Assembly: GCF_003003885.1 (NCBI RefSeq)
Contig: NZ_PVWN01000023.1
Coordinates: 1 to 64,000, forward strand
Direction: 5' to 3'
From: Chlorogloea sp. CCALA 695
GTDB lineage: Bacteria; Cyanobacteriota; Cyanobacteriia; Cyanobacteriales; Chroococcidiopsidaceae
Length of the DNA stretch: 64,000 bases
The position numbers and the translations under genes are program-made. Below are positions 1 through 7,963 of this stretch, one piece after another. The notes under the pieces were generated by a model. It did no database searches, was not told where the DNA came from, and saw only the letters and a program-made list of their open reading frames with translations. How positions within the stretch are numbered: the first letter of the stretch is position 1; every line of letters begins with the position of its first letter.

Positions 1-61
1 TTGTCTGACTCACTGGGGTGTTCCTACTTGCTTTACTTTACCCCACACTACCTCATCTTTT

Positions 62-556
62 TTATGCGGTAGCCCTGACTGATTGAGGATTCTTAGCACT
101 AAACTCACTACCATCGGATAACTTAATACTGTCAGCCGTGCTGGCAATGAAAGACCCCTTGAGATCGAGAACAGCACCTAATCCAAAAATAATACCATTA
201 GGATTAATGAAAAATAGATTAGCATCACCTAATACTCCCAGCTTACCCAGAATAGTAGATGGGCTAGAGCCTGTTACTCTGCTCAGGATATTGGTGATTC
301 CGACTGGATTACTGAAGTAGACTCCTTGATTATTTCCGATGTTGAACTGCTGGAAACTATGAAATAGTGTATTTCCTCGTGATGCCCCCCCAGTGACTAC
401 ATCACTAGAAGTATCCTGGATAACTTGGTTTGGAACAACAATTGAATTACTATTCTCTAAGGATGAATCAGGAATAACTTGAGAGTATGCTGACAGGGCA
501 AAAACAAAAACCAAATTAAAAATTGTAAAACAGCCCGTGTGAAGATAATACGACAT
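62..556 (-). pseudogene. Truncated TpsA-type (filamentous haemagglutinin N-terminal) secreted protein
   Basis: The 164-residue product has an N-terminal hydrophobic signal segment (about residues 8-25, ending near SAYSQ) followed by the two-partner-secretion domain found at the start of TpsA exoproteins. The motifs QFNIGNNQGVYF and NPNGIIFG are typical of that domain, which TpsB recognises in the periplasm. Normal TpsA proteins run on for many hundreds of residues of beta-helix, but this frame stops just after the TPS domain (KNPQSVRATA, then stop). No continuation is visible in the remaining 61 bases to the window edge. It is probably a decayed or interrupted gene whose partner transporter is the TpsB gene at 2377. 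It is divergent from the glycosyltransferase gene that starts 41 bases away. The family is clear; whether the short form is functional is unknown. Confidence 0.72.
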
Positions 557-597
557 GATAGACCATAAAGTAATTTATAGTTAAGCGAGTTAAATGT

Positions 598-1848
598 ATG
601 ACCCACTTTGGTATCTTGTGTCCTCCTGCTACCGGACATCTTAACCCAATAATTGCACTAGGATATGAACTTCAAAATCGCGGTCATTGTATTACATTAA
701 TTGGATTCGCTGATGCAAAATCCAAGACAGTGGCAGCAGGATTAAATTTTAAAGCAATTGGAGAGCTTGAGTATCCAATTGGAGCAGTTGCACAAGCAAT
801 GGCAGAATTGGGTCAATTAGAAGGATTAGCTGCATTACAATATACCATTAATCGGTATAACCAGGGAGCAAATATAGTTTTACGGGATGCACCAAAAGCT
901 GTTAAGGAAGCAAAGATAGAAGCTTTACTAATAGATCAATCTATGTTTGAGGGAGGTACTGTTGCAGAATTTTTGAATATTCCTTTTATCACCATATGCA
1001 ATGCCTTAATGCTAAATCCTGAACCCGGAGTCCCACCTGCTTTAACTCCTTGGGAATACGATACATCTTGGTGGGCGTATCTACGCAATCAAATAGGTTA
1101 TGCTTTGCTCACATTTGCTGGACAATCTATCGGTGAAACGATTGCAAAATATCGCAAGCAGTGGAACCTGCCTGCATACTCTTACTCCAACGATCCATTC
1201 TCTAAACTAGCTCAGATTAGTCAACAGCCTGCCGAGTTTGAATTCCCCCGTAATTCACTACCAAAACACTTCTACTTCAGTGGACCATTCTTCAACCCAA
1301 GTAGTCGAGAGTTTACTGCGTTTTGCTTCGACAAGCTAACTGAAAAACCACTGATTTATGCTTCACTTGGAACCGTACAAAATCGGATGATGTCGATCTT
1401 TTACAAAATTGCAGAGGCGTGTGTAGGTATGAACGCTCAATTAGTAATTTCTTTAGGTGGGGCAGCAGAACCTGAGTCTCTTGCACAACTACCTGGCAAC
1501 CCTTTAGTTGTAAAGTATGCCCCTCAACTGGAGTTGCTTAAAAGAACTACACTCACTATTACCCATGCTGGACTAAACACTACGTTAGAATCTTTAAGCA
1601 ATGGGGTACCAATGATAGCTATTCCCATTGCTAATGACCAGTTAGGAGTCGCGGCGAGAATAGCTTGGACGGGAACTGGAGAAGTCATACACCTCGATCA
1701 ATTAAGTGTTTCTAAACTTAGAACTGCTATTACTAAAGTATTAACTAAAACCTCTTACAAGGAAAATGCTCTCCGGCTTCAACAGGCTATCCGTCAAGCA
1801 GGAGGTGTAAATCGGGCAGCTAATATTATAGAACAAGTATTATCCTAG
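598..1848 (+). CDS. UGT-like (CrtX/MGT-type) glycosyltransferase
   Basis: This 416-residue protein has a GT-B fold pattern of the UDP-glycosyltransferase/MGT family. An N-terminal acceptor-binding half begins with FGILCPPATGHLNP, and the nucleotide-sugar signature follows at about residues 323-348 (HAGLNTTLESLSNGVP then IPIANDQ). The N-terminal pattern resembles zeaxanthin glucosyltransferases (CrtX) and macrolide-type glycosyltransferases, so a carotenoid or other lipophilic acceptor is plausible, but the substrate cannot be read from sequence. There is no signal peptide, so a cytosolic or membrane-associated role is expected. It lies between a truncated tpsA (divergent) and tpsB (downstream, same strand, 528 bases away), with no carotenoid genes nearby. 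The length is normal for the family. Confidence 0.82.
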   Translation: MTHFGILCPPATGHLNPIIALGYELQNRGHCITLIGFADAKSKTVAAGLNFKAIGELEYPIGAVAQAMAELGQLEGLAALQYTINRYNQGANIVLRDAPKAVKEAKIEALLIDQSMFEGGTVAEFLNIPFITICNALMLNPEPGVPPALTPWEYDTSWWAYLRNQIGYALLTFAGQSIGETIAKYRKQWNLPAYSYSNDPFSKLAQISQQPAEFEFPRNSLPKHFYFSGPFFNPSSREFTAFCFDKLTEKPLIYASLGTVQNRMMSIFYKIAEACVGMNAQLVISLGGAAEPESLAQLPGNPLVVKYAPQLELLKRTTLTITHAGLNTTLESLSNGVPMIAIPIANDQLGVAARIAWTGTGEVIHLDQLSVSKLRTAITKVLTKTSYKENALRLQQAIRQAGGVNRAANIIEQVLS

Positions 1849-2376
1849 GGGAAACTAAGCTAACGGATATTCAAACTACAACCTCAAAGAACTTAAAGCC
1901 CGGAAAATTGGCTCCTTACCCGTGCAAATCAAATGTTCTTTAGCTTATGTGCAAGTAAAATATTTTGATAACTTTCAATAGAAAGATTGGATACGCGCCT
2001 TTCCTGTTCCTAATAAACTTCAGATGTTCTTGTACTTTACGATTGTTCTTGTACTTTACGATCTGGGCTTCTTTTTTATTTTCTTACGGTGACAAGTAAT
2101 AAAACCATAGCCCTGGAACAAGAGACTTTTTCTTATAGATACGACCCATTCATCTACATAATACATACCTGGTCAAAGCAATAATTAGACGGAAATAGCC
2201 TAACCGTTGCTCTTACATTCAATCGCTGAAATCTGTTTTTGATAGATATTACAGCCTTAATACGGTTTCTTGCTCCATTACTTGTTGTAATACTAAAAGT
2301 GTGACAACAAGGTATTCTGACAGTCCAAGCTCAAAAGTCAAACGCAATCCTAATAAATTCAATACTACCTTTTGCA
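1849..2376. other. Intergenic region without a convincing gene
   Basis: There are 528 bases between the glycosyltransferase and tpsB. It contains a perfect two-copy 19-base tandem repeat (entered separately) and short AT-rich stretches. I see no ORF with family resemblance and no clear terminator or promoter. A run of codons at about 1870-1978 could be a gene remnant, but nothing recognisable is encoded. Confidence 0.5.
2025..2062 (+). repeat. Perfect tandem repeat, 2 x 19 bases
   Basis: The unit TGTTCTTGTACTTTACGAT occurs twice back to back with no mismatch (2025-2043 and 2044-2062), about 315 bases upstream of tpsB. It could be replication slippage or a paired binding site. Two copies alone do not show which. 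Confidence 0.85.
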
Positions 2377-4113
2377 ATGGATCGTAAAGCTAAAAGTAGC
2401 CTGTACCAGCCTTGGTTATACTTGATCGCACTCGCAGCCTTAACTAGCATCCTGGTAAGTACCCCTTTGAAGGCACAAACCCCACCGCTACAAGTGCCTT
2501 TTCCTCAAGACGTTCAGCCTTTTCCTACGCCGATTCCTTCTCCAGTATTACCTCAACCTTTACCGCCGCCTGAAGAATTATTAGAGCCAACTTTACCCAC
2601 ACCTACAATCCCAGAAAGTATTCCAGGCGGACTGCAAACAATTAATGTAGAACGCTTTGAAGTAGTGGGTAGTACCGTATTTTCCCCTGAACAATTAGCA
2701 AAAGTTCTCGCGCCTTTTACCAATCGATCAATTTCCTTTGCCGAATTATTCAGTGCGCGTTCGGCGATCGCTCAACTTTATCTTGACAATGGTTATATCA
2801 CCTCCGGCGCTTATATTCCTCCCCAAACTCTGCAAGGCAAAGTAGTTACAATTGCTGTCCTTGAAGGCGGTTTAGAAAATATCCAAGTTACCGGGACAAA
2901 ATATTTAAACCCCAACTACGTCCGCCGACGGATTGAAATTGCTACCAAAGCTCCGTTAAATCGCAATCGCCTTTTACAAGCCCTGCAACTATTGCAACTC
3001 AATCCTCTAATTAGTAATATATCTGCTGAACTTTCGGCAGGAACCCGCCCTGACCAAAGTATCCTCGAAGTCCAAGTTAGCGAAGCCCAAAGTACAACAC
3101 TTCAAGCAACGATTGATAACGGGCGAACGCCAGCAGTAGGGAGTTTCCGCCGCAACCTGCAACTAAATGAAGGCAATTTACTCGGAATAGGCGATCGCAT
3201 TAGTGTTGGTTATAGCAATACGGACGGTAGTAACGCAATCGATACAAGTTACTCATTACCCCTAAATCCTCGTAATGGTACGCTTAACCTTAGCTATGGC
3301 ACGACTTCAAGCCGGGTAATTGAGTCACCTTTTGACGTGTTAGATATTAAGTCGGAATCTCGCTACTATGACATAACTCTCCGTCAGCCGATTATTCAAA
3401 CACCAAGTCAAGAATTTGCTTTGGGTATAAGTGCTAGTCGCCTAGAGAGCGAAACTTCCTTACAAGGTAGCCCTTTTGCCTTATCTCAAGGCGCAGATGA
3501 GCAAGGACGCACTTGGATTTCGGCACTGAGATTTTTTCAAGAATGGACTGGGCGGGATGCTCGTCAAGTAATTGCCGCGCGATCGCAGTTTAACTTAGGA
3601 GTTGGGGCAATTGATGCCACTGTCAACGAAGAAAGACCAGATAGCCGCTTTTTTTCCTGGCAAGGACAAGCTCAGTGGGTGCGACTGTTAGCGCCAGAAA
3701 CATTACTTTTAGTGCGCGGTAATGTCCAGCTATCAACTACGTCGCTTGTGCCACTAGAACAGTTTAGTTTGGGCGGTTTGCAAAGCGTTCGCGGTTATCG
3801 TCAAGACTTGCTGCTAACGGATAATGGGGCTTTCGCTTCGGCGGAAGTTAGATTACCAGTTCTGCGCGTACCTGACTGGAATGCAGTTTTGCAAATAGCT
3901 CCCTTTGTCGATGTTGGTAGCACTTGGAATGCTGGTAGGGAAGCTCCAGAGCGCAATTCTTTAGCCTCGGTAGGTTTGGGTTTAGTTTGGCAGCAGAGTG
4001 ATCGCTTTACGGCGCGTCTCGATTATGGAATTCCTTTAATTTCTGTGTCTTCTACCGAACGAACATGGCAGGAAAACGGTTTATATTTTTCCGTGTTTTA
4101 CAACCCTTTCTAA
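2377..4113 (+). CDS. TpsB/ShlB/FhaC-family outer membrane transporter
   Basis: This 578-residue protein has a signal peptide (about residues 1-34, ending at STPLKAQ), a proline-rich linker (about 35-80), a POTRA-type domain (about 90-165, with the GYITSGAYIPPQTLQGKV region typical of ShlB proteins) and a C-terminal beta-barrel. The VRGY motif within GGLQSVRGYR (about residues 467-475) matches the conserved barrel-loop motif of FhaC-type transporters, and the chain ends in an aromatic-rich strand with a terminal Phe, as expected for outer membrane barrels. It should export a TpsA partner across the outer membrane. The only TpsA sequence in the window is the truncated one at 62-556, so its real cargo may lie elsewhere. 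Length and domain order are normal. Confidence 0.9.
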   Translation: MDRKAKSSLYQPWLYLIALAALTSILVSTPLKAQTPPLQVPFPQDVQPFPTPIPSPVLPQPLPPPEELLEPTLPTPTIPESIPGGLQTINVERFEVVGSTVFSPEQLAKVLAPFTNRSISFAELFSARSAIAQLYLDNGYITSGAYIPPQTLQGKVVTIAVLEGGLENIQVTGTKYLNPNYVRRRIEIATKAPLNRNRLLQALQLLQLNPLISNISAELSAGTRPDQSILEVQVSEAQSTTLQATIDNGRTPAVGSFRRNLQLNEGNLLGIGDRISVGYSNTDGSNAIDTSYSLPLNPRNGTLNLSYGTTSSRVIESPFDVLDIKSESRYYDITLRQPIIQTPSQEFALGISASRLESETSLQGSPFALSQGADEQGRTWISALRFFQEWTGRDARQVIAARSQFNLGVGAIDATVNEERPDSRFFSWQGQAQWVRLLAPETLLLVRGNVQLSTTSLVPLEQFSLGGLQSVRGYRQDLLLTDNGAFASAEVRLPVLRVPDWNAVLQIAPFVDVGSTWNAGREAPERNSLASVGLGLVWQQSDRFTARLDYGIPLISVSSTERTWQENGLYFSVFYNPF

Positions 4114-4182
4114 ATAGGTTCACGACTTTGAGAGTTAGGAAACAAGACAGAATAACTTAACGGGTCTTTCACCTTTTCGGTT

Positions 4183-4284
4183 TCACCAAAACCGTGATGC
4201 TGTATTTTCGGCGGTATAACCACCGCGTCCCATATAATGACTAGAATCCCAGCCAACAATGTATCCGTTGCTCACTTTTATCAT
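4183..4284 (-). CDS. Possible 33-residue ORF or gene remnant
   Basis: The reading frame from ATG at 4284 to TGA at 4183 encodes a glycine- and aromatic-rich peptide (starts MIKVSNGYIVGWDSS, ends ASRFW). A purine-rich GGAGG lies too far upstream (about 19 bases) to be a clear ribosome binding site. I recognise no family. It may be the tail of a lost gene. Reported because the 570-base region between tpsB and the next plus-strand ORF otherwise holds only small minus-strand frames. Confidence 0.25.
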   Translation of the reverse strand: MIKVSNGYIVGWDSSHYMGRGGYTAENTASRFW

Positions 4285-4342
4285 GAGTTTTTCTTTTCCT
4301 TTTCCTCCGCGCGGTAGCGCATCTGGAGCATTAGTAGCAAAT

Positions 4343-4486
4343 TTACTCAGCTTTTTTGTTAACTTTTGAATTTTTAACCAACACGGGGCGAGGCTTCTTC
4401 TTTGTCAAAGTATCTGCCTTAGCCACAGGAGGTCGGCAAACTTCGCAGTATCTCGGTCTTGATCCGTAAGGCTCTCGCTTGGTCAT
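4343..4486 (-). CDS. Small basic 47-residue protein with a CxxC motif
   Basis: ATG at 4486 is preceded by GTGGAG at suitable distance, and the frame ends at TAA 4343-4345. The product starts MTKREPYGSRPRYCEVCRPP and continues with a lysine-rich tail. The CEVC pair resembles half of a zinc knuckle or a small rubredoxin-like knuckle, and the strongly basic tail suggests nucleic-acid binding. I do not recognise the family. The codon pattern and ribosome binding site make it a plausible small gene between tpsB and the parAB region. Confidence 0.4.
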   Translation of the reverse strand: MTKREPYGSRPRYCEVCRPPVAKADTLTKKKPRPVLVKNSKVNKKAE

Positions 4487-4685
4487 TTGCTCCACTAGGC
4501 GTAAATGAACTTGTACAGGCGAGTTGTTATCGTCTATTCATGCGCCCTAACCGTATATTCTCTAGCATAAACCTTCTTGGATGGCATAATCAATAACATG
4601 GTAGCTGCGTATCAATTATCTTAGATAAAAAGCGCAATCTCACAAAAATGCCGCCAACGGAAACTTCATTACTAACCTGCGGGAA

Positions 4686-5060
4686 ATGCGTTCACGCTAC
4701 CAAAGGCGAATCCAACAGTACAATCCTCTTGTTGTTTATGCCCAAGAGCAACTGTTCCAGGGTAATGCTTTGTTGGTAGACGAGTCATCAGATAATCAGC
4801 AATTTGCAACGAATTTACTGGAAATGCGTTCGCATTACCAAGCTACAGTTGACGAACAAAAGCGCTCTTCTGGGCGACAAAGCCGAGGGGGTTGGAATTC
4901 TAACAACATTGCTCTAATTCCCTCTCCCTTAACCATCCCAGCAGCCCTAACTGAAGAAATCGGCTACACGAAGCAAAGCTATTATCTTCCCGCAAATCCA
5001 TTACTGGCAGAAAAGTCAAATCACCTCATCAATGGCTACTGTTGGCTCTATAAAGCGTAA
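4686..5060 (+). CDS. Hypothetical 124-residue protein with an internal repeat
   Basis: I do not recognise a family. The N-terminal part carries two copies of an EMRSxYQ-type motif: REMRSRYQRR, whose first residues lie just upstream of the chosen Met, and LEMRSHYQAT near residue 46. The DNA is correspondingly repeated (GAAATGCGTTC at about 4683 and 4823). The frame is open upstream to a stop near 4623 without an ATG, so the ATG at 4686 may be internal and the gene may be a truncated copy. The C-terminal half is serine/proline-rich with no membrane segment. It lies directly upstream of parA (130 bases) on the same strand. Confidence 0.4.
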   Translation: MRSRYQRRIQQYNPLVVYAQEQLFQGNALLVDESSDNQQFATNLLEMRSHYQATVDEQKRSSGRQSRGGWNSNNIALIPSPLTIPAALTEEIGYTKQSYYLPANPLLAEKSNHLINGYCWLYKA

Positions 5061-5189
5061 TAGTAGTGAAGTAGCTGTTAGCAAACTGAATTTGCAAATT
5101 GTGATTCTATTTAATTAAATCTATTCTTAATACTAATTTTTTTCTCCATAATCCCATAAACTCTTAGGTAGCGTTTGTAGGTAAGTTCA

Positions 5190-5945
5190 GTGGTTCAAGT
5201 AATCACTATTTATAATCAATCTGGCGGAGTTATGAAAACTTCTCTAACTATGAATCTAGGTTATCATCTTGCCCAGCATACTAGAAAGGTTCTTCTAATT
5301 GACATGGACCCACAGGCAAGTTTAACAATCTTTATGGGTTTAGAACCATCTGATCTAGAGCAAACGGTTGCTGAATCAATCTTGAACGAAGCCCCGTTGA
5401 TGATTCATAGGGGAATTTATGGAATGGATTTACTTCCGTCTAACATCATGCTAAGTGCAGCAGAAATGCAGCTTACGTCCGTAATGGCACGGGAGTGGAG
5501 GTTGAAACGAGCATTAGAACCAATCTTGGATGACTACGACTTTATCTTAATAGACTCTCCTCCGAGCCTTGGAATTCTTAGTGTTCTGAGTCTAGTGGCA
5601 TCTAGCTATGTTCTGGTTCCAATCCAGACGCAGTACAAAAGTTACAAAGGCACAGAATTGTTGCTGGATAGCGTCAGACAAGTGCAAGATTATGTAAATC
5701 CTGACTTAAAGATTGCTGGAATTGTGCCAACTATTTATGCAGCAAGTAACGCTCAAGATAAAGCAATCCTAGGAGCAATTCAGGAGCAGTTAGCTAAAAT
5801 TACCCAAATATACCCTCCTATTCCTCGTGCGACGGCGTTTGCTGATGCCTCAATGGAGCATCAACCACTAGCGGTACATAGCCCTAGTCATGCAGCAGTC
5901 AAAGTCTTAGAATCAATTGCTAAGAGTATGGAGAAGCTAAAATGA
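5190..5945 (+). CDS. parA: ParA-family partition ATPase
   Basis: This 251-residue ParA/Soj-type ATPase segregates low-copy replicons together with ParB. The GTG start at 5190 puts the P-loop at residues 11-18 (SGGVMKTS). A Walker A' segment LLIDMDPQAS (about 35-44) and a Walker B-like FILIDSPPSLG follow. The deviant Walker A lysine of the classical KGGxxKT signature is replaced by Ser here, while the catalytic KTS is kept. Overlap of its stop with the ATG of parB (ATGA at 5942) shows translational coupling. The product lacks the N-terminal HTH of ParA type Ia, so repression by ParA itself is unlikely. Confidence 0.9.
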   Translation: MVQVITIYNQSGGVMKTSLTMNLGYHLAQHTRKVLLIDMDPQASLTIFMGLEPSDLEQTVAESILNEAPLMIHRGIYGMDLLPSNIMLSAAEMQLTSVMAREWRLKRALEPILDDYDFILIDSPPSLGILSVLSLVASSYVLVPIQTQYKSYKGTELLLDSVRQVQDYVNPDLKIAGIVPTIYAASNAQDKAILGAIQEQLAKITQIYPPIPRATAFADASMEHQPLAVHSPSHAAVKVLESIAKSMEKLK

Positions 5946-6889
5946 CTAAGAAACAGTTGTCCGTTCCGCAGATGCGGGGTGTCAGTGCCTTTCTCAGCCC
6001 ACCTGTCAGCGAGGATGAGTCTGGGCAAGAGCCTCTCTCAAATACCATAAGTACAGTTTCCATTAGTCAGATTCATCTACCCCAAAATCAACCTAGACGA
6101 TATTTTGACTCAGAAAAGCTCCAGCAATTAGCAGCCTCCATTAAACAGCATGGTATTCTGGAGCCACTATTGGTACGTCCTTTTAAAAAAGGAGAATACG
6201 AACTGGTTGCAGGAGAACGGCGATACCGGGCTGCAAAAGAGGTGGGTTTGCAAGAAATTCCTATTACTGTCCGGGAATTATCAGATCAAGAAGCTTTACA
6301 ACTGGCATTGGTCGAAAATTTACAACGAGAAGACTTAAATCCAATTGAGGAAACAGAGGGAGTGCTAGATTTGCTGAAACTGATGATGAGTTGTGGTACA
6401 GATAGCATTCTGGATACGCTAACTCAAATGGCAACGGCTCAGAAGAAAGGAATAGAGACATCGGGAAACGTTTCCCGACAGATAGAAACAATCACTACTA
6501 TCTTAGAATCTACTATTGGAATAACGCCAGAGAGCTTTCGTACATCTAGACTTCCTTTACTCAATTTGCCTTCAGATATTCTTGATGCTATTCGGCAGGG
6601 GAAGTTGGAGTACACTAAGGCGCGGATAATTGCCCGGATTAAAGATTCTGATAAACGACAATCAATTTTAAAGGAGGCGATCGCTCAAAAACTCTCTTTG
6701 AACCAGATCCGAGAGAGAATCAAAGCGACTTGTTCACCTACATCAGTAGAAACACTAACTCTTAAACAACGGATGCAGAACATTTCACGTCGTTTTCAAA
6801 ATACAAAAAGTTTAGATAATTCTAAAAAGCAGGAACAAATTGAGAAATTAGTTGCAAAGTTAGAATTCCTTTTAACAGAAGATAAGTAG
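5942..6889 (+). CDS. parB: ParB-family centromere-binding protein
   Basis: This 315-residue ParB/Spo0J-type protein has a ParB N-terminal nuclease-like domain at about residues 38-128. It includes the conserved VRP then GEYELVAGERRYRAAKEVG box and ENLQREDLNPIEE, the region used for CTP binding and spreading. A helix-turn-helix region and a basic, glutamine/lysine-rich C-terminus follow. A stretch around residues 150-190, rich in Thr and Ile, is longer than in short chromosomal ParB proteins. It starts inside the parA stop codon, forming a two-gene operon. No parS site could be identified by eye. Confidence 0.9.
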   Translation: MTKKQLSVPQMRGVSAFLSPPVSEDESGQEPLSNTISTVSISQIHLPQNQPRRYFDSEKLQQLAASIKQHGILEPLLVRPFKKGEYELVAGERRYRAAKEVGLQEIPITVRELSDQEALQLALVENLQREDLNPIEETEGVLDLLKLMMSCGTDSILDTLTQMATAQKKGIETSGNVSRQIETITTILESTIGITPESFRTSRLPLLNLPSDILDAIRQGKLEYTKARIIARIKDSDKRQSILKEAIAQKLSLNQIRERIKATCSPTSVETLTLKQRMQNISRRFQNTKSLDNSKKQEQIEKLVAKLEFLLTEDK

Positions 6890-6927
6890 CTAAAGGCTAG
6901 AAGATGCAGGGAGATTTAAACCTACAA

Positions 6928-7395
6928 TCAAAAAGGGAACGCGGCTAGAGGCAGTGAGCCAAAAGGGATTTGCCCTACCTTAGTAAACTGGTAAGCTTTT
7001 CGCCCTGTCCCAGCGTTAATAGTTGGCGAAATCTCAACTAAGTCTTTCCTAGTGAAAGCTGGCAATACCTCTAGGCGATCAATGCAATTGTTGTGCGCCT
7101 TATGCCTGTGCCAAAGCTTTTTTAATTGCTCTAGATCCTTTCCCGTTAGGAAAATATTAAAGGCATCGTACAAAGGTAGACGCGGTATGTCGCGCGGCTC
7201 TCTTTTGAAAACTACGTTACACGTTTCCCCGTCATGAGCGAAATGATGCTCTTTTATTTTGCCCTTTTTAGCGATCAGCGCTCGGCCGCAGTAGGGGCAT
7301 ATTAAATTAGTTTTCCTACTGGTTACATCTTCAATTGAAACTAATTTGTTATCAGCATCAACGCCATAGTTTAGCCAAATGCGATTACTGCCCAA
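6928..7395 (-). CDS. CoiA-like zinc-finger protein, short form
   Basis: The 155-residue product has an N-terminal module with CPYCGRALIAKKG followed by HHFAHD, the pattern of the zinc-finger/nuclease-like N-terminal region of competence protein CoiA and related plasmid proteins. Residues after about 85 do not show the longer PD-(D/E)xK domain of full CoiA, so this is either a short variant or a truncated copy. It is convergent with parB (39 bases). A separate 40-residue fragment at 26558-26680 has a comparable ...FLCPECKE start, suggesting another decayed member. Function beyond nucleic-acid association is not established. Confidence 0.5.
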   Translation of the reverse strand: MGSNRIWLNYGVDADNKLVSIEDVTSRKTNLICPYCGRALIAKKGKIKEHHFAHDGETCNVVFKREPRDIPRLPLYDAFNIFLTGKDLEQLKKLWHRHKAHNNCIDRLEVLPAFTRKDLVEISPTINAGTGRKAYQFTKVGQIPFGSLPLAAFPF

Positions 7396-7432
7396 GTGAA
7401 CCTACTATTTCTGATTATTCAGAATTACTGCT

Positions 7433-7639
7433 TTAATTTTTAACTCGACTATTCCACAAAAATGTTGCTTCCTCCTCAGTTTTTGCCGCCGGACCTTGTA
7501 CGCCGCAGACGCAATAAACTGTCAGTCCCTCACCCTCCTGATTATCTTCAAACTCTGATTCAATGATTTCCAACGCTGACTCACCGCAAAATGGGCAAGG
7601 TAAAAAGTAATCTTTAGCTTCTATTTTCTTGCTGCTCAC
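7433..7639 (-). CDS. Lar-like (restriction alleviation type) zinc protein
   Basis: The 68-residue protein contains LPCPFCGESALEI near the N-terminus, then YCVCGVQGP, and a C-terminal EEEATFLWNSR. This CPFCG...C.CG.xGP...A...WN.R layout is that of Lar-family proteins, first known from Rac-prophage Lar, which modulates EcoK restriction; most family members on phages and plasmids are uncharacterised. The four cysteines are predicted to bind one zinc. It lies 37 bases upstream of the CoiA-like gene on the same strand. Family assignment is fairly good; activity against any restriction system is inference. Confidence 0.62.
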   Translation of the reverse strand: MSSKKIEAKDYFLPCPFCGESALEIIESEFEDNQEGEGLTVYCVCGVQGPAAKTEEEATFLWNSRVKN

Positions 7640-7690
7640 ACTACAGATAATTTAAACTGCTTAAGCAATTATACAATCGGTGTTGTAGTA

Positions 7691-7963
7691 TTACTGAGCG
7701 AATAATCTTGCTACTCCACTACCAATTAAATAAAAAATAAGCACAACAACGGTTTGAATTAGATAAGTAATGAGCAAGGATTTATACAGTTTAGAATTTT
7801 GCTGGTGAAATAACCTATTCCACAAATACCACTTGCCCTGAATATAGGCGGCGGTGAAGAATAAAGATAATGCTGGAACACTCCACAACGGGGAATTAGC
7901 AAAGCCTATGTAAATAGCGCTTGCCAGTAGCCCCACTCCTAACAATCCTTTAATAAAATTCAT
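7691..7963 (-). CDS. Small membrane protein, about three transmembrane segments
   Basis: The 90-residue product has hydrophobic segments at about residues 5-22, 27-42 and 62-84 and no recognisable catalytic motif. Its ATG overlaps the last codons of the photolyase frame by four bases (ATGA), so it is translationally coupled to the 3' part of the photolyase gene and probably belongs to the same transcript. No family is recognised. Confidence 0.5.
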   Translation of the reverse strand: MNFIKGLLGVGLLASAIYIGFANSPLWSVPALSLFFTAAYIQGKWYLWNRLFHQQNSKLYKSLLITYLIQTVVVLIFYLIGSGVARLFAQ

